Shown here: positions 32,701 to 45,429 of the stretch, in pieces | How the letters are laid out: the number at the start of each line of letters is the position of its first letter | Numbering within the stretch: position 1 is the stretch's first letter | NCBI GenBank assembly: GCA_021234155.1 | Contig: JAJEKV010000017.1 | Span: forward strand, 1,107,467-1,171,466 | Length of the DNA stretch: 64,000 nucleotides | Reading direction: 5' to 3' | From: Isoetes taiwanensis | Lineage: Eukaryota; Streptophyta; Lycopodiopsida; Isoetales; Isoetaceae | Made by a program: the position numbers and the translations under genes | The notes under the pieces: generated by a model | Databases searched by the model: none | What the model was told of the DNA's origin: nothing | What the model saw: the letters and a program-made list of their open reading frames with translations, nothing else

Positions 32701-33279
32701 CAAATCGCCTACAAAAATTACCTTAAATCGTAGCTTAAAAGGATAAATCCATTGCATATACTGCCGAAATGCCAGGTCGAAGCCAGATGCGAATTGCCAT
32801 AGACGACGGAGATAGATTAAGAGTTAGAGCAAGAGTTGGATGGAAATCCCCCCACAACAGAAGAGGTGAATATGATTTTTGCTGCAAGATTTTTTTTGGC
32901 CACATCCCATAAATGTGCAATGCCACTTCGTGGGCTGCCTTGTGATTCGTTGCCACCTCGTGTGGTGGCTTTAATTTTTCTTGATCTTATACCTAACGGT
33001 CAAGATCCAATGCCCTCATTTCAAGGGCCGAGATCGAAAGCCCCAAATCTTGCACCTTCTGAATACCATCCTTGGCACATTGGACGGTCAAGATTTCGCC
33101 TCCCCCCTTGATCTCATAGCTAGAGGCATGGTGCGTGCCCTCATGCATGCCCATGCATGACCCATGCATGCCCTTCCCATGACGTAATCAAATCTTCACG
33201 CCCATTCATGGGCATACATGGATGGAGGTATGTATGAAACCCCACATCCTAAAAACCTTATATATATTATGATATAGTA

Positions 33280-33960
33280 AGAAGTAGCAATAATTTTGCA
33301 AAATCAATATATGTCGACAACTAGCATGTAAAAGCATCCAAAATTGTGATATTAAACATATATATAAAAAAACCATTTAATAAATTGATGATTTCAAGAG
33401 ACCATCATAAAATCCAGAATTCATATAATTAAATATAGTACAAAGTAGCAACGGTTTTAGAAAATCAATATATGTGTAAAACACATCATATAAACTATTG
33501 ATGATTTCAAAAAACTATGTACGATTGTAGAATTCATGTAATTAAACATGATATGAATGAGCAATGATTTTGCTAAATCAATTTGCACTTAAAACCAATT
33601 TTACAAACTAATGATGATTTCTAGAAACTGGTGTGAAATTTTGAATTAGTACAAAAGATCTGATATGAATCACTATTGGTTTTGCAAAATCGATATATGC
33701 ATAAAACACATCTTATAAACTATCGATGGTTTAAAAAAACTATTGTACGATTGTCGAATTCATGTAATTAAACATGATATGAACTAGCAATGTTTTTGCT
33801 AAATCAATGTACACTTAAAAACAATCTTACAAACTAATGATGATTTTTAGAAACTAGTGTGAAATTTCAAATTAGTACAAAAAATATGATATAAACTACT
33901 ATCGGTTTTGTATAACCATAAAGGATACATGGTTTTTTTTACATTATGGATTGTTGTATA
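33280..33960. repeat. AT-rich satellite-like array, ~113-bp monomer
   Basis: GAATT(C/A) blocks recur at 33,418, 33,530, about 33,643 and 33,756, a spacing of about 113 bp. Alternate monomers are more alike (33,530 and 33,756 both read GAATTCATGTAATTAAACAT), giving a 226-bp dimer. About six monomers. No coding content. Flanking 32,700-33,280 and 33,960-35,590 hold no supported gene. Confidence 0.65.
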
Positions 33961-35599
33961 AAAAAATCATATACATACTGGTTTTTATGCTAATTTTTTT
34001 ATACAAGTTCATTTTTTGGGGGCCTTGTGAAAGAACACCATATCTCTTGCTTTGCTCCTACGTGGCTCTAGTATTTGATGGTGCAGGTTAAAAAAAAAAA
34101 AAATCCTTTTATCAAATTATATTTACTGAAGCATATAAGGTCGATTTGGTAAAGCTACATATGAGCTGAAATAACAAACATGCAGAATTATGCATGTTTT
34201 GCACGAAATAGTCTTAAGCTCTGGTGGATAAATGATGCAGCTCAGAGAAGAAGTTTTCATGCAAAGAAATTGCAAGTAGTAAGTAAATTACCCATTGTGG
34301 CTTAACTTATTTGGCTGCAAACATGATACCCTCATAAGCATGCCTCTGCATTATGCCCAGTTTGCCCTCTAAAAGATTGACATATAGAAATGTATGAGCA
34401 GTTGGCGGCTCTGCAAGCAATCATGTCTCCTTAAAGTAGCATAGTGGCTTGCTCTAGAAAATACCTTCACCACTAAAACTAATAGCTTCTCTAAAGTTGA
34501 TTGGGGGCGTCTATGATTTTGAAATATGAAATACGTTCGCTTAAGGTTTTGATGGAATATCAAGTCTCTATACGGCTTGACCTAAGATAAAAGACAAGAC
34601 TGAGAGGACTGTCTGCAATATTTTATCGATGTCACGGCTTCTCCATGCCGCAGTTGGAGATCAAAGAGAGGAGTAGGGAGTCAAAAATGAAAATCAATCA
34701 ACCGTTTTTGCCAGAAAAAGAAAAATTGTTGTCGGAAAAAGCATTCCAAAACTCACAGAATCTGGCTATGGCAGCCTGTGTGAATAATTATTTTGGACTA
34801 TTTCAAAAGTTCTTATAGATGGATTTGCTGGTGAGTAATCTCTTGAATTTTCAAGGATGTTCGCCCACAACATGGTTGCATATGAAACGGGAGCAAATCA
34901 TTGAAACGAGAGCAAAAGGAATATTCCTCAAAGATTCCCTTTTTTCCCCCAAAAAAGGGGCTAAAATGAGGTTAAGAAAAAAAAAAGGCATAAAATTGTA
35001 TTTTGACCCCCCCAAAATAGCCCCTTTTTTTATGCGAAGAGAGAATTGACTGTGTCAAAGTGACACTTTTCAACCAATTAGAATTTTTTTCCAAGCATGC
35101 TTTTTGAGAGAACTCCTGTTTTAAGAGAACACAACTTAACCGAAAATAAAAGTGAAGTAGTAACTGGCATTGTAGTATATTAAAAAACTGAAGATAAAAT
35201 CTTGATATTAACATGCAAAATTTACAGTATTTTTAAAATACTCATTTATGTGCAAAAGCATGAGGAATGATGAGAGAAGGATTGAGCACAAAAAATAACG
35301 ATTAGAGCTCTTTGATTCAAAAGGGCACACAAATATTTGGTTTTTCATGTGTCCTAGAAATTAACAAATTTCTCTTGTTTAAAGAACGGAGATAGTAGCG
35401 AAAAAGGAATACGGTGTTCGAACACGCGAAACCCTTTTTGTATTCCGGAATACACTTGCTATTCCAGAATAACGAGACGGAAAGAAAAATATCAAACCAT
35501 TTTTGTATTATGGAATACACATCCTGTTCAGGAAGAGCCAGAGGAAAAACAAAGCAGCAACTAGGTCATTTTCAATTTTTCAATCACCTTAGAATTTTT

Positions 35600-35775
35600 T
35601 TTGGGTTGCCCCTAGGGGGGCAAACCCTTGTTTATGTGGGCTTTTGGCATATCCTAGGTATATGCTAGAATATCCCTAGGATATGCTGGTGACTGCTAAA
35701 AACTTCCTATTTCCTGTAAACTGGCGGTCACCATCGATGTTAGGCGGATGCTGTGCAAACCTGCTAACCGGCTGA
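35600..35775 (+). repeat. Dispersed hairpin repeat, copy B
   Basis: TTGGGTTGCCCCTAGGGG start, CATATCCTAGG / CCTAGGATATG block, GTAAACTGGCGGTCACC block, GCTAACCGGCT end. Very similar to copy A (6,152-6,318, minus strand) over its whole length. Confidence 0.65.
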
Positions 35776-37289
35776 AATCTATAATCTGTGCGCATCCGAG
35801 GCTAACTCCGGAGGGGATCGGGCTAGATTGATCTAGGGCTGGGTTCGAATGGCTCTCAGGTAACTCTAGGATTCCGGTCAATTTAGTTGGGTCATTCCAT
35901 TTTCTATATTTCGCTTCATTTTGACTGCATCGGATTTAGGATCTTAGGAGAGGCCAGGGCTCATTGCATTGCCGATTTTATAAGTGCTCAAGCTTCTTTT
36001 GAAGGAGGGATTCCATTTCGTCATTGCCAAATTTATTTGCCAATCTTCGGAATATGAGTGTCTGGGAAATCTTCGAAAGTTATGGATATGTGGAACTAGA
36101 TGTGTATGCAGGCCCCAGTAACAGGTGCAATCCCGTCCTTTTTAAATTTCTTAAGAATTTGAAAAGCTTTAAGATAACAGTAAGTTATATGCTTATGTTG
36201 GTATCGAGTATCTTGGCATGCTTTTTGTACATGGTACCTTGGCACAGTTTATTCCCTCATTTCTTTGTTGCTTTGGTGGAGTTGACATAAATTCAAGGAT
36301 TTTGTGCTCTACACACATAAGCTGTTGCAAAAGACTGTATTGTCTTCTATTGTGGCCAGGGATTTGAGGAACCATAACATGCCTTTGCCCTTTCTTGCAT
36401 GTTATGTCATGTACGCTAGAGGTAGCCAGTGATTTCGACCAGGTAAGACATTCCTAGGCGATTGATTCTATGTTACATTCCCTGCTTTTTTCCGGAGAGG
36501 CCTCCCATTTTCGTCCTACAGTGCCCATGACGGAAATTTGGTCTTGGCCGAGGAAGCATATCAAAAGCGAAGGAAGAGCCTACAAACTAGGTCATTTTAG
36601 TTGCAACTAAGGTTTACTTGGGTATCGGAAATGCTGCATCCAAATAAGACAACAATGATGCCTTTGTGGAGTTTTCAGCCTTGATTGTGGCTCCAGTTAT
36701 GAGAGCTTCTTTTTTGAGTTTGCAGAAGTCAGCAACAAGGTATATGCTTCGTTAAACGTAGTGTCTTTGTGGATTAAAACATTTCCTCACTTGGCAGTGA
36801 TGTAATTATATCAGAAATTTTGAAGGCTGGTGTACGCTTGTTTCCAAGAACAAGAGGTATTTATTATAACAATTCTTGCCTTTGGCTATTTCTTGCACCT
36901 ATTTTTGTGATGGCATATAGAAATATATCTTATAGAAATGTATCTATTCCTAAGCATATCTGTTTATTATTTCGATATGTTGCAAGCTTCTATATGTGAG
37001 CTCCACCATGTCATGCATTTCGATATAGATGCAAGCTTCTATATGTGGGCTTCACCATGTTCATCATATTCTGCAAGTGCACCTAATGCCAGTGACATGT
37101 AAATATTTCTGCTATCAATCCTGTGATTTTGATAAGAAGGTGTCTCCCCTGGTGACAGACATGCCAGAGAGATAAAGCTGCAAATTTCCATCTCCAAGAT
37201 GGCCATAACCAAGCACTAAAACTTTCGTATTCCTAGTTCTCTCACCTTGTAAGCTTGCATGCAGATAGATCTGCTCTGCTTGTTAATTC

Positions 37290-38700
37290 TGGCACCGCAT
37301 TCAGCAAAATCTGAAATCATGGAACAATTCAACCTTTCGTCTTCTCCACAAAGTGGGCCTCCTCGATCGGTATCCGGACTAAAGAGTGGGTTGCGTTATG
37401 GCAAAGCTTCGATGACCTCACACTTTGAAGACAAGAAAAACCTAACCTGACCGTGGAATTCAAACTTGATAATTTTCTTCCTTGCAATGTAAAATACTTT
37501 GGAGATGAATACTTTGGAAATATTAGATGCGTCGATTCAAGAATTGATCTAGCCAAGGTTCAATCTTATGCCACTTTTACGAAGCCTTTTTCCTCATGGG
37601 GAACTCCACTTATGCTCATGGAATCATAGATCTTGGGATCGAAATGTATATTTTATTTGGTGATAACTCACATTCTTTGCATAGAAATTGTGATTATGGT
37701 GTGTGCAAAAATGGTCAATGCGGGGATGTGTTAGCAATGGTATTTTGTACAAGGGATGCAAGCCCGGTTGGTAGTAGCTACAATATGCGCGTTAAGAAAA
37801 TAGAAGGTTCACGGTTACTTTAGGTTCAAATACTTCTTCCATGAATAGAAATATCATTGTTTGAGCAGTTTTAGCAAGCCTTAATGCAAACATGCTATAA
37901 ACCCTTACGATCACGTAGATTTGAACAAGAAAACCACAACTTGCATGGTGATAATGATGATGTATTAATAGAAAGCTCTCTAAAAGAATATAGATTTTCT
38001 ATGAAGCATAGCAAGTGGTTAAATATAACTTCTCACAATCTTTTTGGTGCTGGAGGTTTTTAACTTTTCTAGAAGGTATACAAGTTGCAAAGTGGAGAAA
38101 TTAGAAATCGGACACCATCATAAGAAATTCTACGAGGGGATTTTAATACTATTAGAGAGAAGCCAACGCCAAGATCCGGTGAATTTATTAGGATTATGAA
38201 CCAGGTGCCAAGTTGAGCTTTCTTGTTATGAGTAAATGACAAACAATATGGTATCGGGAACAAACCTCCTTTAAAATGGATACCGCATTTGAGATTGTTG
38301 TGGGAACTTGCAAGGCGACTTGTATATTTTCATGAAAATGTCCAAATCAAGATCATTGGTTTAAATATGAAACAACATAAAACTCTTGTAGACCTTGGTT
38401 AAAGAATGTAGATTTTGACATTTGTCGACATATTGATAGAAAGCATACATGCTCTTTTTGTCCCGAGTTCTCGGCGACTACGCTTTCTTGTCGCGGCATA
38501 TGTCATAAAAGTTGCTTAAGAAGATGTCTGCATTAAGTTACTAGGATTTCTTTGTAACACACCGTTGATCCAAGTCTTGAATATGTTTTTAGGTTTACGA
38601 TCTGCAATCTTACGGCGGTGAAAGCTTGAAGACAACTAATGGATGAGCGAGGTTGGTAACGTCTTTGCTCATGATGTCAATGTATGGGCACTTGGCGATT
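37290..38700 (+). pseudogene. Receptor-like kinase pseudogene (WAK/LRK10-like ectodomain plus kinase traces)
   Basis: The best-preserved part (about 37,440-37,830) reads FKLDNFLPCNVKYFGDEYFG, SYATFTKPFSSWGTP, then in another frame NCDYGVCKNGQCGDVLAMVF, a Cys-rich ectodomain like the GUB_WAK type of plant receptor kinases. From about 38,030 weak kinase traces follow: a Gly-rich LFGAGGF, then ELARRLVYFHENVQIKIIG (cf. IARGLxYLHExxxxKIIH). Stops and frame changes are numerous. Identification of the kinase part is by pattern only. Confidence 0.45.
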
Positions 38701-39119
38701 AACTAACTAGAAGGTATCACGATTCTCATTGCTTTTCTTGTTTTGTTGCTTTACTTATCTTGCTTGCGAAACTTGTTGTTGATATGTTGCGGTTCTTTCA
38801 TAATGGAGCATTATATGTCGAAAATGTATGGACAATATTGGCATATATCGCGGCCATGCATATATGCTTGCAATAACATGGGCTCAACTTTTCGTGTCCT
38901 AGCGGTGTTTAGTTTTAGCAAAACTTGAATATGCATTATCTTGGGATAATAATCTCTGTGAGCATTTTCGGTTTTAGTCTTGTGCTTTACTCCTTAGAGC
39001 AAGAACGTCACGGAATGTCAAATATATCTTTTGCCGCGAGGATAAACCGGTGGAAGTTTTGTCATTGTTGTGGAGGACTATTAATAGAAACACTGTCAAG
39101 AGTTAAGCGGTGAACACAA

Positions 39120-40415
39120 GTAGTTTTAGGCTGCGGTAGCTTTTCGGTATGCTTTCCTATATAGTTTTCATAATGCAAATGATTTTCATTAATAGGCTGA
39201 ATATGTGCATATGTTGAAGGTTATTTGTCTTATATTGCCTAAAAAACGTATCTAACTAGAATACATGAGCAAGAATAGACACGGAAAAAGCAGATAAGCC
39301 ATTCTATCTGCAATATGCAACCCAAAATGCCTAAAACATCATGATAACTTTTAGCTAGATGCAAGAGCCCAAATAGTTTTGAGGGCAAGAAGGAGAAGGG
39401 CAGATGATATAACAAGGATCCAGCAAGAAAGTTCCAATTCTGTGCAAAGAAATTATACGGAACAAATCATTTTATTGTGACAATTGATGCTAAGTTGTTA
39501 TATGGTGCTAGCATAGTGGAACTTCCTATAGTGACTAATGATTTTTGATGTTTTCAAAATTTGCATTCTTTTAATGAATGCATGTTACGGCGCAATATAT
39601 TTGTTGCATCATTTTTTAGAATTCTGGGTCAGAATGTTTTGTTTTGTTTGCTAACCTAAGGAGGTAAATGTCACAGTTCACTTTTGTGGCAAGTAGAAGA
39701 TCAAGAGGAGTCTTCCAGAAAATAAGCCGCAATATTAGAGGAAGGTATCAAGAAGAAGTCTTCCAGGCAATAAGCAACATAATTTGAATTATAATACTAT
39801 TAGAGAATGTAGCAAAGCTATGAATGACATGATTGTCACCACAATAAAGTTCTGCTCTATTTCTTTTATTAGGGCTCCTAGTTTGATTGGTGTTAAATTG
39901 ATGGATCATTTACCTTGTTGAAAGTTGATAAATGGCTGTAGCGCAATTGTGATTCTTCATAAACATTTGTGGAAGGCCATCTTGGACAATAGTAGACACG
40001 GTCGCACTTCTCTCTTTTGTTTAGAAAGATGTTGCAGCATGGAATGTATTGATATCAACAAATCTAGAAAATCACAATATAGATGAAAATATTTCTAAGC
40101 ATATGGGAAACAAATACATCTTCCACCATGTTTAAAGTCGAAAATGTCAATCTTTGCACAAGAACGTATCTATTTTGAATGAACTTAACTTTTAAGATTG
40201 CCGAATGTGAAATATAATTAGCTTAGGTGCTTATTGCTTAAGGGCAAGGATCAAAGAGATATTGGACACAACCCTTTTGCATAAATCGTTACAAACACAA
40301 AAACTATAATGGAAATTTATGACCATTAAAAAGGTTATTACATAGGACATAAATATAGATTGCAATTGGACATAAGCATGGTCTCTATGGACATTAAAAT
40401 TAAATCAATTCAATT
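39120..40415. other. Intergenic stretch, nothing assigned
   Basis: AT-rich, all frames densely stopped. No RNA gene, repeat or protein similarity is seen. Confidence 0.3.
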
Positions 40416-40420
40416 CATTT

Positions 40421-40590
40421 TTGGGTTGCCCCTAGGGGGCAAGCCCTCATTGATTTGGGTTTATGGCATATTCTAAGTATATGCCAGTATATGTCAGGAA
40501 TATGCCAATGACTGCTCCAAAGCTGCTATCAGGTGTAAATTGGCGGTGGCCGTTGTTGTTGGGCATCCACTTTGAAAACCGGCTAACCTG
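40421..40590 (+). repeat. Dispersed hairpin repeat, copy C
   Basis: TTGGGTTGCCCCTAGGGGGC start, diverged ATGGCATATTCTAAGTATATG block, GTAAATTGGCGGTGGCCG block, AACCGGCTAACC end. It is the most diverged of the three copies. Confidence 0.6.
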
Positions 40591-41239
40591 TTCTTGCTCC
40601 TCCTAAGCAATCTACGAAAGCGTTGAAGCATCGAGACATCGACTCTGCTCTGCTCTTCGTGTAGGTAAACTTACTCTTGCTTTTGAATTAGGTTTATGTT
40701 GAAAGCAACGACACTTACTTTGTATTCATCCATAAAGCTTTCTCCAAAACCGGTGAATAATGTACTCTTGATCTGAGTTAGAATTCTTTCTCTGTATCCT
40801 TTATTTTCCATTTCTTTGTGGACCCATACTTTTCGCTGCTGTGCAGGTGGATAGGTTCCGTTTTGACTTGATGGGTCTTATGAAGCATGCTTCTTTTAAC
40901 ACTGCCAGAGATGGCTGCAAGATACAAATAAGCTACAAAAAGTTTATGTATTTTGGGCTTTACTATTAGATACTTAGTAGTCTCTAGCATAAGCACTTCT
41001 ACACTTTGCCAAGTAGTGCATGAGTCCCAAGTAACAAATTCGCTTCAGGTGCAACCATGCCATGGTAGGGTTGCAACTCAAATATTTGGAAACGAGTTTT
41101 CAAAAGAACAAGAAAGAAGAAGAAAGAGGGATGTAAAATTCTAGAAAAGAGATGCTTAACAGACATTAGCAACATGGATATTGACATGGAGCAGATTACA
41201 GAACAAAAGAAAAAGCAAAAGTGCCTAACCATCAAGAAG

Positions 41240-42186
41240 ATTGGAGCAACAAGTTGAGAAAGATGAGGTGCTGGATGTTAAACAAGTTGAAGAGCAAGTT
41301 GCCACACCTGCATTTAGGTATAATGTATTATTTTCCATAATTCTTCACCCCTCTATTAATTTAGATCCTATTCACACCAAGTTTTTTTTCTAATTGCAGT
41401 ATAGAGATCAATATTTTGTGGAGAAGTTACTAGAGTTAAGAGCCGGGGATGGTTTTGAAGTAAAAAAACTACTAGTAAATGTCTGGTATGCCATGGGGAT
41501 ATGGGCACTAATCTACACCATGCTTCTCATTCCTGGGGGAAGAAGGTTGGCAAATTTGTTTGCTACTGGAGCTTTTGCATTGTTACCATATTTTGGGCTA
41601 TGGCGGCCTCCACCACCTAAGATTGGGAGAGATGAGATACATAAATGGCCTCTTAATTTGTTGGAATCAAAGCTCCTTTCTGCGGTAGGTTGTTCGTAAA
41701 GCACATGCATTATCTGATGTCAATAAGACCTCTACTCGGCATGATATTTTAGCTTTGTGATTATATGGCTGACACAGGCAGTGACTATTGGAGCAGTTGT
41801 CTTAGCCAGTAACACTATTTTCCTAGACAGTGGAACGTGGCTTGAGTATTGGTAGTACGCTATCAATTGACTTTGTAACGCTATCATTACTCGCACCATT
41901 TTGGGTCTACAATGATATGACAGTTCGTCAATGGTAAGTGCTTTTTATTTTTTAATTAATTTTCTATGAAGGACTTAAGGGCATTTGGAAAAGGAAAACT
42001 GAAAATCGTATGATAGCGGATGATCTGATTCATATTGCATTCTCAAATTATTATTACAGGGTGGAGAAGGACTTGTGGCTGATACCATTTTCTTTAGTTC
42101 CTGTTGTTGGTCTAGCTGTATACCCCTTGCTCAGACCATCTTTAGCTTCATCTGTGCTGGAGAAAACTGCGCCAACTGAAATATAG
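41240..42186 (+). pseudogene. Conserved plastid-type membrane protein, one frameshift
   Basis: Exon-like blocks: VEKDEVLDVKQVEEQVATPA (41,240-41,317); QYFVEKLLELRAGDGFEVKK ... LIYTMLLIPGG, a predicted membrane segment, RPPPPKIGRDEIHKWPLNLL (41,400-41,684, donor GTAGG); a third block (41,782-41,933) that starts VVLASNTIFLDSGTWLEYW, meets a stop, and resumes one frame over as DFVTLSLLAPFWVYNDM; and a last exon (42,060-42,186) with DLWLIPFSLVPVVGLAVYPL and a stop. The pattern of blocks resembles, from memory, an uncharacterised conserved plant plastid membrane protein; I have no name for it. At least one indel in the third block, and the first exon joint does not keep frame, so a pseudogene is likely. 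Confidence 0.55.
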
Positions 42187-42705
42187 TAAGTGGATCTTAA
42201 ATGTGCACATGGAGTGTCACACTGAAGAAATATACTTACGCATATAATTGAAACCACTAACTGCTTTAGAACACAGGCATATTGCAGGAGGCTTTCCATC
42301 ACAGGATCATCTCGAACCAAATTTATCTATCCCACTCAAACAGAACCTTGGAGGTAATGCCACTTGAAACTGTGCATGCCACCTGTTGAATCTGAATGTA
42401 ACTTTTTCCTTCTGACCAATGACCTACATCATGTTGGTATACTTAAGATCACTATATATTTAAGTACGTGATGCCAAAAGCATTTAACCAAGTAATTTAA
42501 ATGACAAAATTCTTTATTTGCAATCTTTTCTTTCCAATGATTCTTAGCAGGTCGCTATTAGTGATGCAAATGGGTACCATCACCTTCACAAAATGTCAAT
42601 GTTTTAAAATAGCAATTTCGATTTACTGTTTAGTATGTTATCAAGTATCAAGTACTCTTTTGTCTTCAACTATGACTTAAGCCACTTCACCCTCCAGCCA
42701 TGGAG

Positions 42706-42740
42706 GGCAACCCTCCGTGCGCAGCACCTTGTTTTATTTG
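42706..42740. repeat. Dispersed 33-bp motif, inverted copy
   Basis: GAGGGCAACCCTCCGTGCGC followed by AGCACCTTGTTTTATT, the inverse of the copies at 2,432 and 10,872. Here it includes the short palindrome GGAGGGCAACCCTCC. Confidence 0.4.
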
Positions 42741-43638
42741 TTTTGTGGGGATACAGGAATAAGGTTATAATCAATAAAAGGAGTTTTTTTTTTTCGTTTT
42801 GGGGGACCGGGGATACAGGATTTGGGTTCCAAATTATAGAGGGAATCTTATTTGTATTCCAGAATACGTTTTGGTTTTCAGAGGGAGCTTGCATTTTTGT
42901 TTTTTCATGGCGATCTTTCTCTGGGGACTTAGCGCCTACCATTTTAGTGTGGCGCTGGCTTTTACACAAGTTTTTGCTACAAGATAACCCATCGCTGGCT
43001 ACATCGTCTTGGGTTTATTGGAGCTGGTCTGGAGATCTAGGCATGCTGCTCTGATACGTTGAAGGCATCCTGACCTTCAAGGCATGCTCTGAAGGTTTGG
43101 CAAGAGCCAAAGTTGTGTTTTGTGGAGCTGTGTCAGCTCTGATACGTTGAAGGTGAGCCACAAGAAGGTGAGGTATTTTCTGTAATTCAGCTATGATATG
43201 TTAAAGGTGAGGACGCAGGTGAGATCCCCTCTTGATATCGTCTACAAGGTTGTGCCAGTAGAAGCTATTGCTTGGATTTATGCATTTCCCATTCCTAAAT
43301 CGACAGCAGTTGCCCATGTAAAGCCCATCTGCTTCCTGCTGCTTAAATATTCGTGCAGAGCTCATATGAAGACCATTTTTGGAAACGATATCTGCTGCCA
43401 TTTTGACCTATCTGTCCAAGCCTTTGCCGCCCCTGTTCTATGAGAACCCAGAACCCCTGTTTTGTGAGAACCCAATTTTGTGCTTTTATTGGACATGCAG
43501 GAGCCCAGAGGTTCTACCATTATTATACCCCTCAGTTATTTTGAAGCTTTCTTACAAGCTCGGCAAATGTTGTGAGAAAGAAATAGAAAAACTAGCTACT
43601 TAAGCATGGGTGGGATCTCCAGACCAGAAGCGTAAGTA

Positions 43639-44060
43639 TTAGTCTACAGAAGGAGGCAGATATTGTAACAGAACACTCGATTGCCGCTCCAAGGTAATTT
43701 GGGCAGGATGCATATTCAAACATGCCTCCTCTGGTACCTTATAACTCTTATCTTTAGAATTTCTGCGCAAAGAAATTAGAACCCCATCAGCCCAGATATT
43801 GATGATCATGCCGACCACAAGTATTGCAGCTCCTATCATAAACCGTGGAGTTCTCCACCACCAATCGTGGGTATGTACCAAAATGAGAAATCCAACGTAT
43901 TTGTATGTTTGCATTTAGTATGTTGAATATTGCACCAAGAGCAAGCTGTCGAGATGGCATTCTTGAAGACGGCGATGAATTCAACCTCGAGGATTGATAA
44001 ACATTCTTTACACATAATGGATCTCAAAACAATGAGAAGGACTTTTGGCAATCATGTCTT
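43639..44060 (-). pseudogene. DET2-like steroid 5-alpha-reductase fragment
   Basis: The minus strand reads ALGAIFNILNANIQIRWISH, then in the next frame WWWRTPRFMIGAAILVVGMI and INIWADGVLISLRRNSKDKS plus YKVPE. This matches the C-terminal half of plant DET2-type 3-oxo-5-alpha-steroid 4-dehydrogenases (LNxYIQxRWISHF ... FxxGxxIFFxGMxINIxSDxxLxxLRKxxxxxYKIP), membrane enzymes of brassinosteroid synthesis. The region after YKVPE is not the expected GGLFxxVSxPNYxGE sequence, and the frame changes at least once. It is a truncated, dead copy. Confidence 0.6.
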
Positions 44061-44339
44061 TTCTATGTTCGACCCGGAGAAAAGATGAAGAGAGGCATGA
44101 GAACAAAGGAATGAGAGGCGAAATGGGGATTTAAAGATCCAAATTTAGATGTCTTAAAAAGGCAAAAGGCCTTTCTAGAAATAGACAAAGGAAAAAAGGT
44201 TAGAGTTTTATCCTTTCTATTGGCATATAATAAAAGTTGGAGTTATGTCCGCTCGAAAGCCGCGAGATCAGATTTTTTTCATGAGAATGGGTGTTGTAAA
44301 AGTGATGCAGACAAAGATGCTCTGTCGGCCAAGCCCACC

Positions 44340-44830
44340 CGGTGCAAAAGGATAGTGCGTGTATATGTTCCCCTTTTAAGCTCGCCCGGAATGATGCGGG
44401 GATGTGAAGGATAAACGCAGCCTCGAGTATCAGCGCTTGAAATGGGATGCTTTAAAGAAAAGTATTAACGGACTTGTCAATAAGGTGAATGCCACTAACA
44501 TTAGAAATATCATCCCTGAGTTGTTTGCGGAAAATTTAATTCGAGGCAGAGGATTGTTTGTCAAATTTTGTATGAAGTCTCAAATGGCATCTCCTGCATT
44601 TACTAACATTTTTGCTGCTCTAGGATTGGTGGTTACATTGGAGAACTTTTGTTGAAGAGGATAGTTTTGCAGCTAGAAAGGGCTTACGACAAGATGGTTT
44701 TACTTGCAACATCTAAATTTCTGGCACATTTGGTGAATCAGTAGGTTGCCCATGAGATTCTTGCTCTAGAGTTGCTTATTCGTCTGCCTTACAGCTCTCA
44801 AGCGCATTGGAGAAAATAAGACGAGTGTCA
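44340..44830 (+). pseudogene. CWC22 splicing-factor (MIF4G domain) fragment
   Basis: About 44,404-44,650 reads LEYQRLKWDALKKSINGLVN, KVNATNIRNIIPELFAENLI, RGRGLFVKFCMKSQMASPAF, the highly conserved start of the MIF4G domain of CWC22, a spliceosome protein that loads eIF4A3. In another frame it goes on [32 protein letters not shown], a stop, and VAHEILALELLIRLP. No introns are seen in this segment, so it may be a retrocopy piece or a captured exon. Indels and stops make it a pseudogene. Confidence 0.75.
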
Positions 44831-44839
44831 GTAGACATT

Positions 44840-44921
44840 GTATTCCTTCGAACAAGAGGCATGGCTAAATTGTTCTACTTGTATTCCTTCGAACAAGAGG
44901 CATGGCTAAATTGTTCTACTG
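44840..44921. repeat. 41-bp tandem duplication
   Basis: GTATTCCTTCGAACAAGAGG..TTGTTCTACTT at 44,840 is repeated directly from 44,881, with no differences that I can see except at the edge. Confidence 0.85.
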
Positions 44922-45251
44922 CATCACCATAATTTCACTTGTCCAAGCTTAACCCTCCTACTGAAGCTTTTACAAAGTTTTATTTTTATTCAAGTCGTCT
45001 TAGGATTTGAATTTCGCAAAACATCATTTTGAGTTTCCATTAGAAGCTCATTGGATTAGCACTGGTAATAAGCTTGCACTATTAGTTATTCATATGCACA
45101 TATGCACATCCTTTTCTCACTGCTAATCAACAAGAGGAACCATATCTACCCCATATCATAAACTAACATACTTTGGATGGCATCTCTGTGGGTAACTTTA
45201 AGTACGCAATGTTTAGAACATGATTTGGAATTTCTAGATTAAATATCATCA

Positions 45252-45429
45252 GCTCAAGTGTAATCTGATTGGTGGAGGCATGCTCATTTCAAGTTATTTT
45301 CATTTTGGTTCTTTTCATTTTTAATTGAGCGTATCTAAAAGCTCAAGTGTAATCTGATTGGTGGAGGCATGCTCATTTCAAGTTATTTTCATTTTGGTTC
45401 TTTTCATTTTTAATTGAGCGTATCTAAAG
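45252..45429. repeat. 89-bp tandem duplication
   Basis: GCTCAAGTGTAATCTGATTG..AGCGTATCTAAA at 45,252-45,340 is followed by a near-identical copy at 45,341-45,429. It is flanked by AT-rich DNA without a gene (44,930-46,920), which includes a run of GGAATACAC-like words near 45,450-45,530. Confidence 0.85.

Noticed and set aside
42635-43054. 139-residue plus-strand open frame rich in Phe/Trp
   Set aside because: No recognisable motif. It overlaps the dispersed 33-bp motif and lies in repeat-like DNA.
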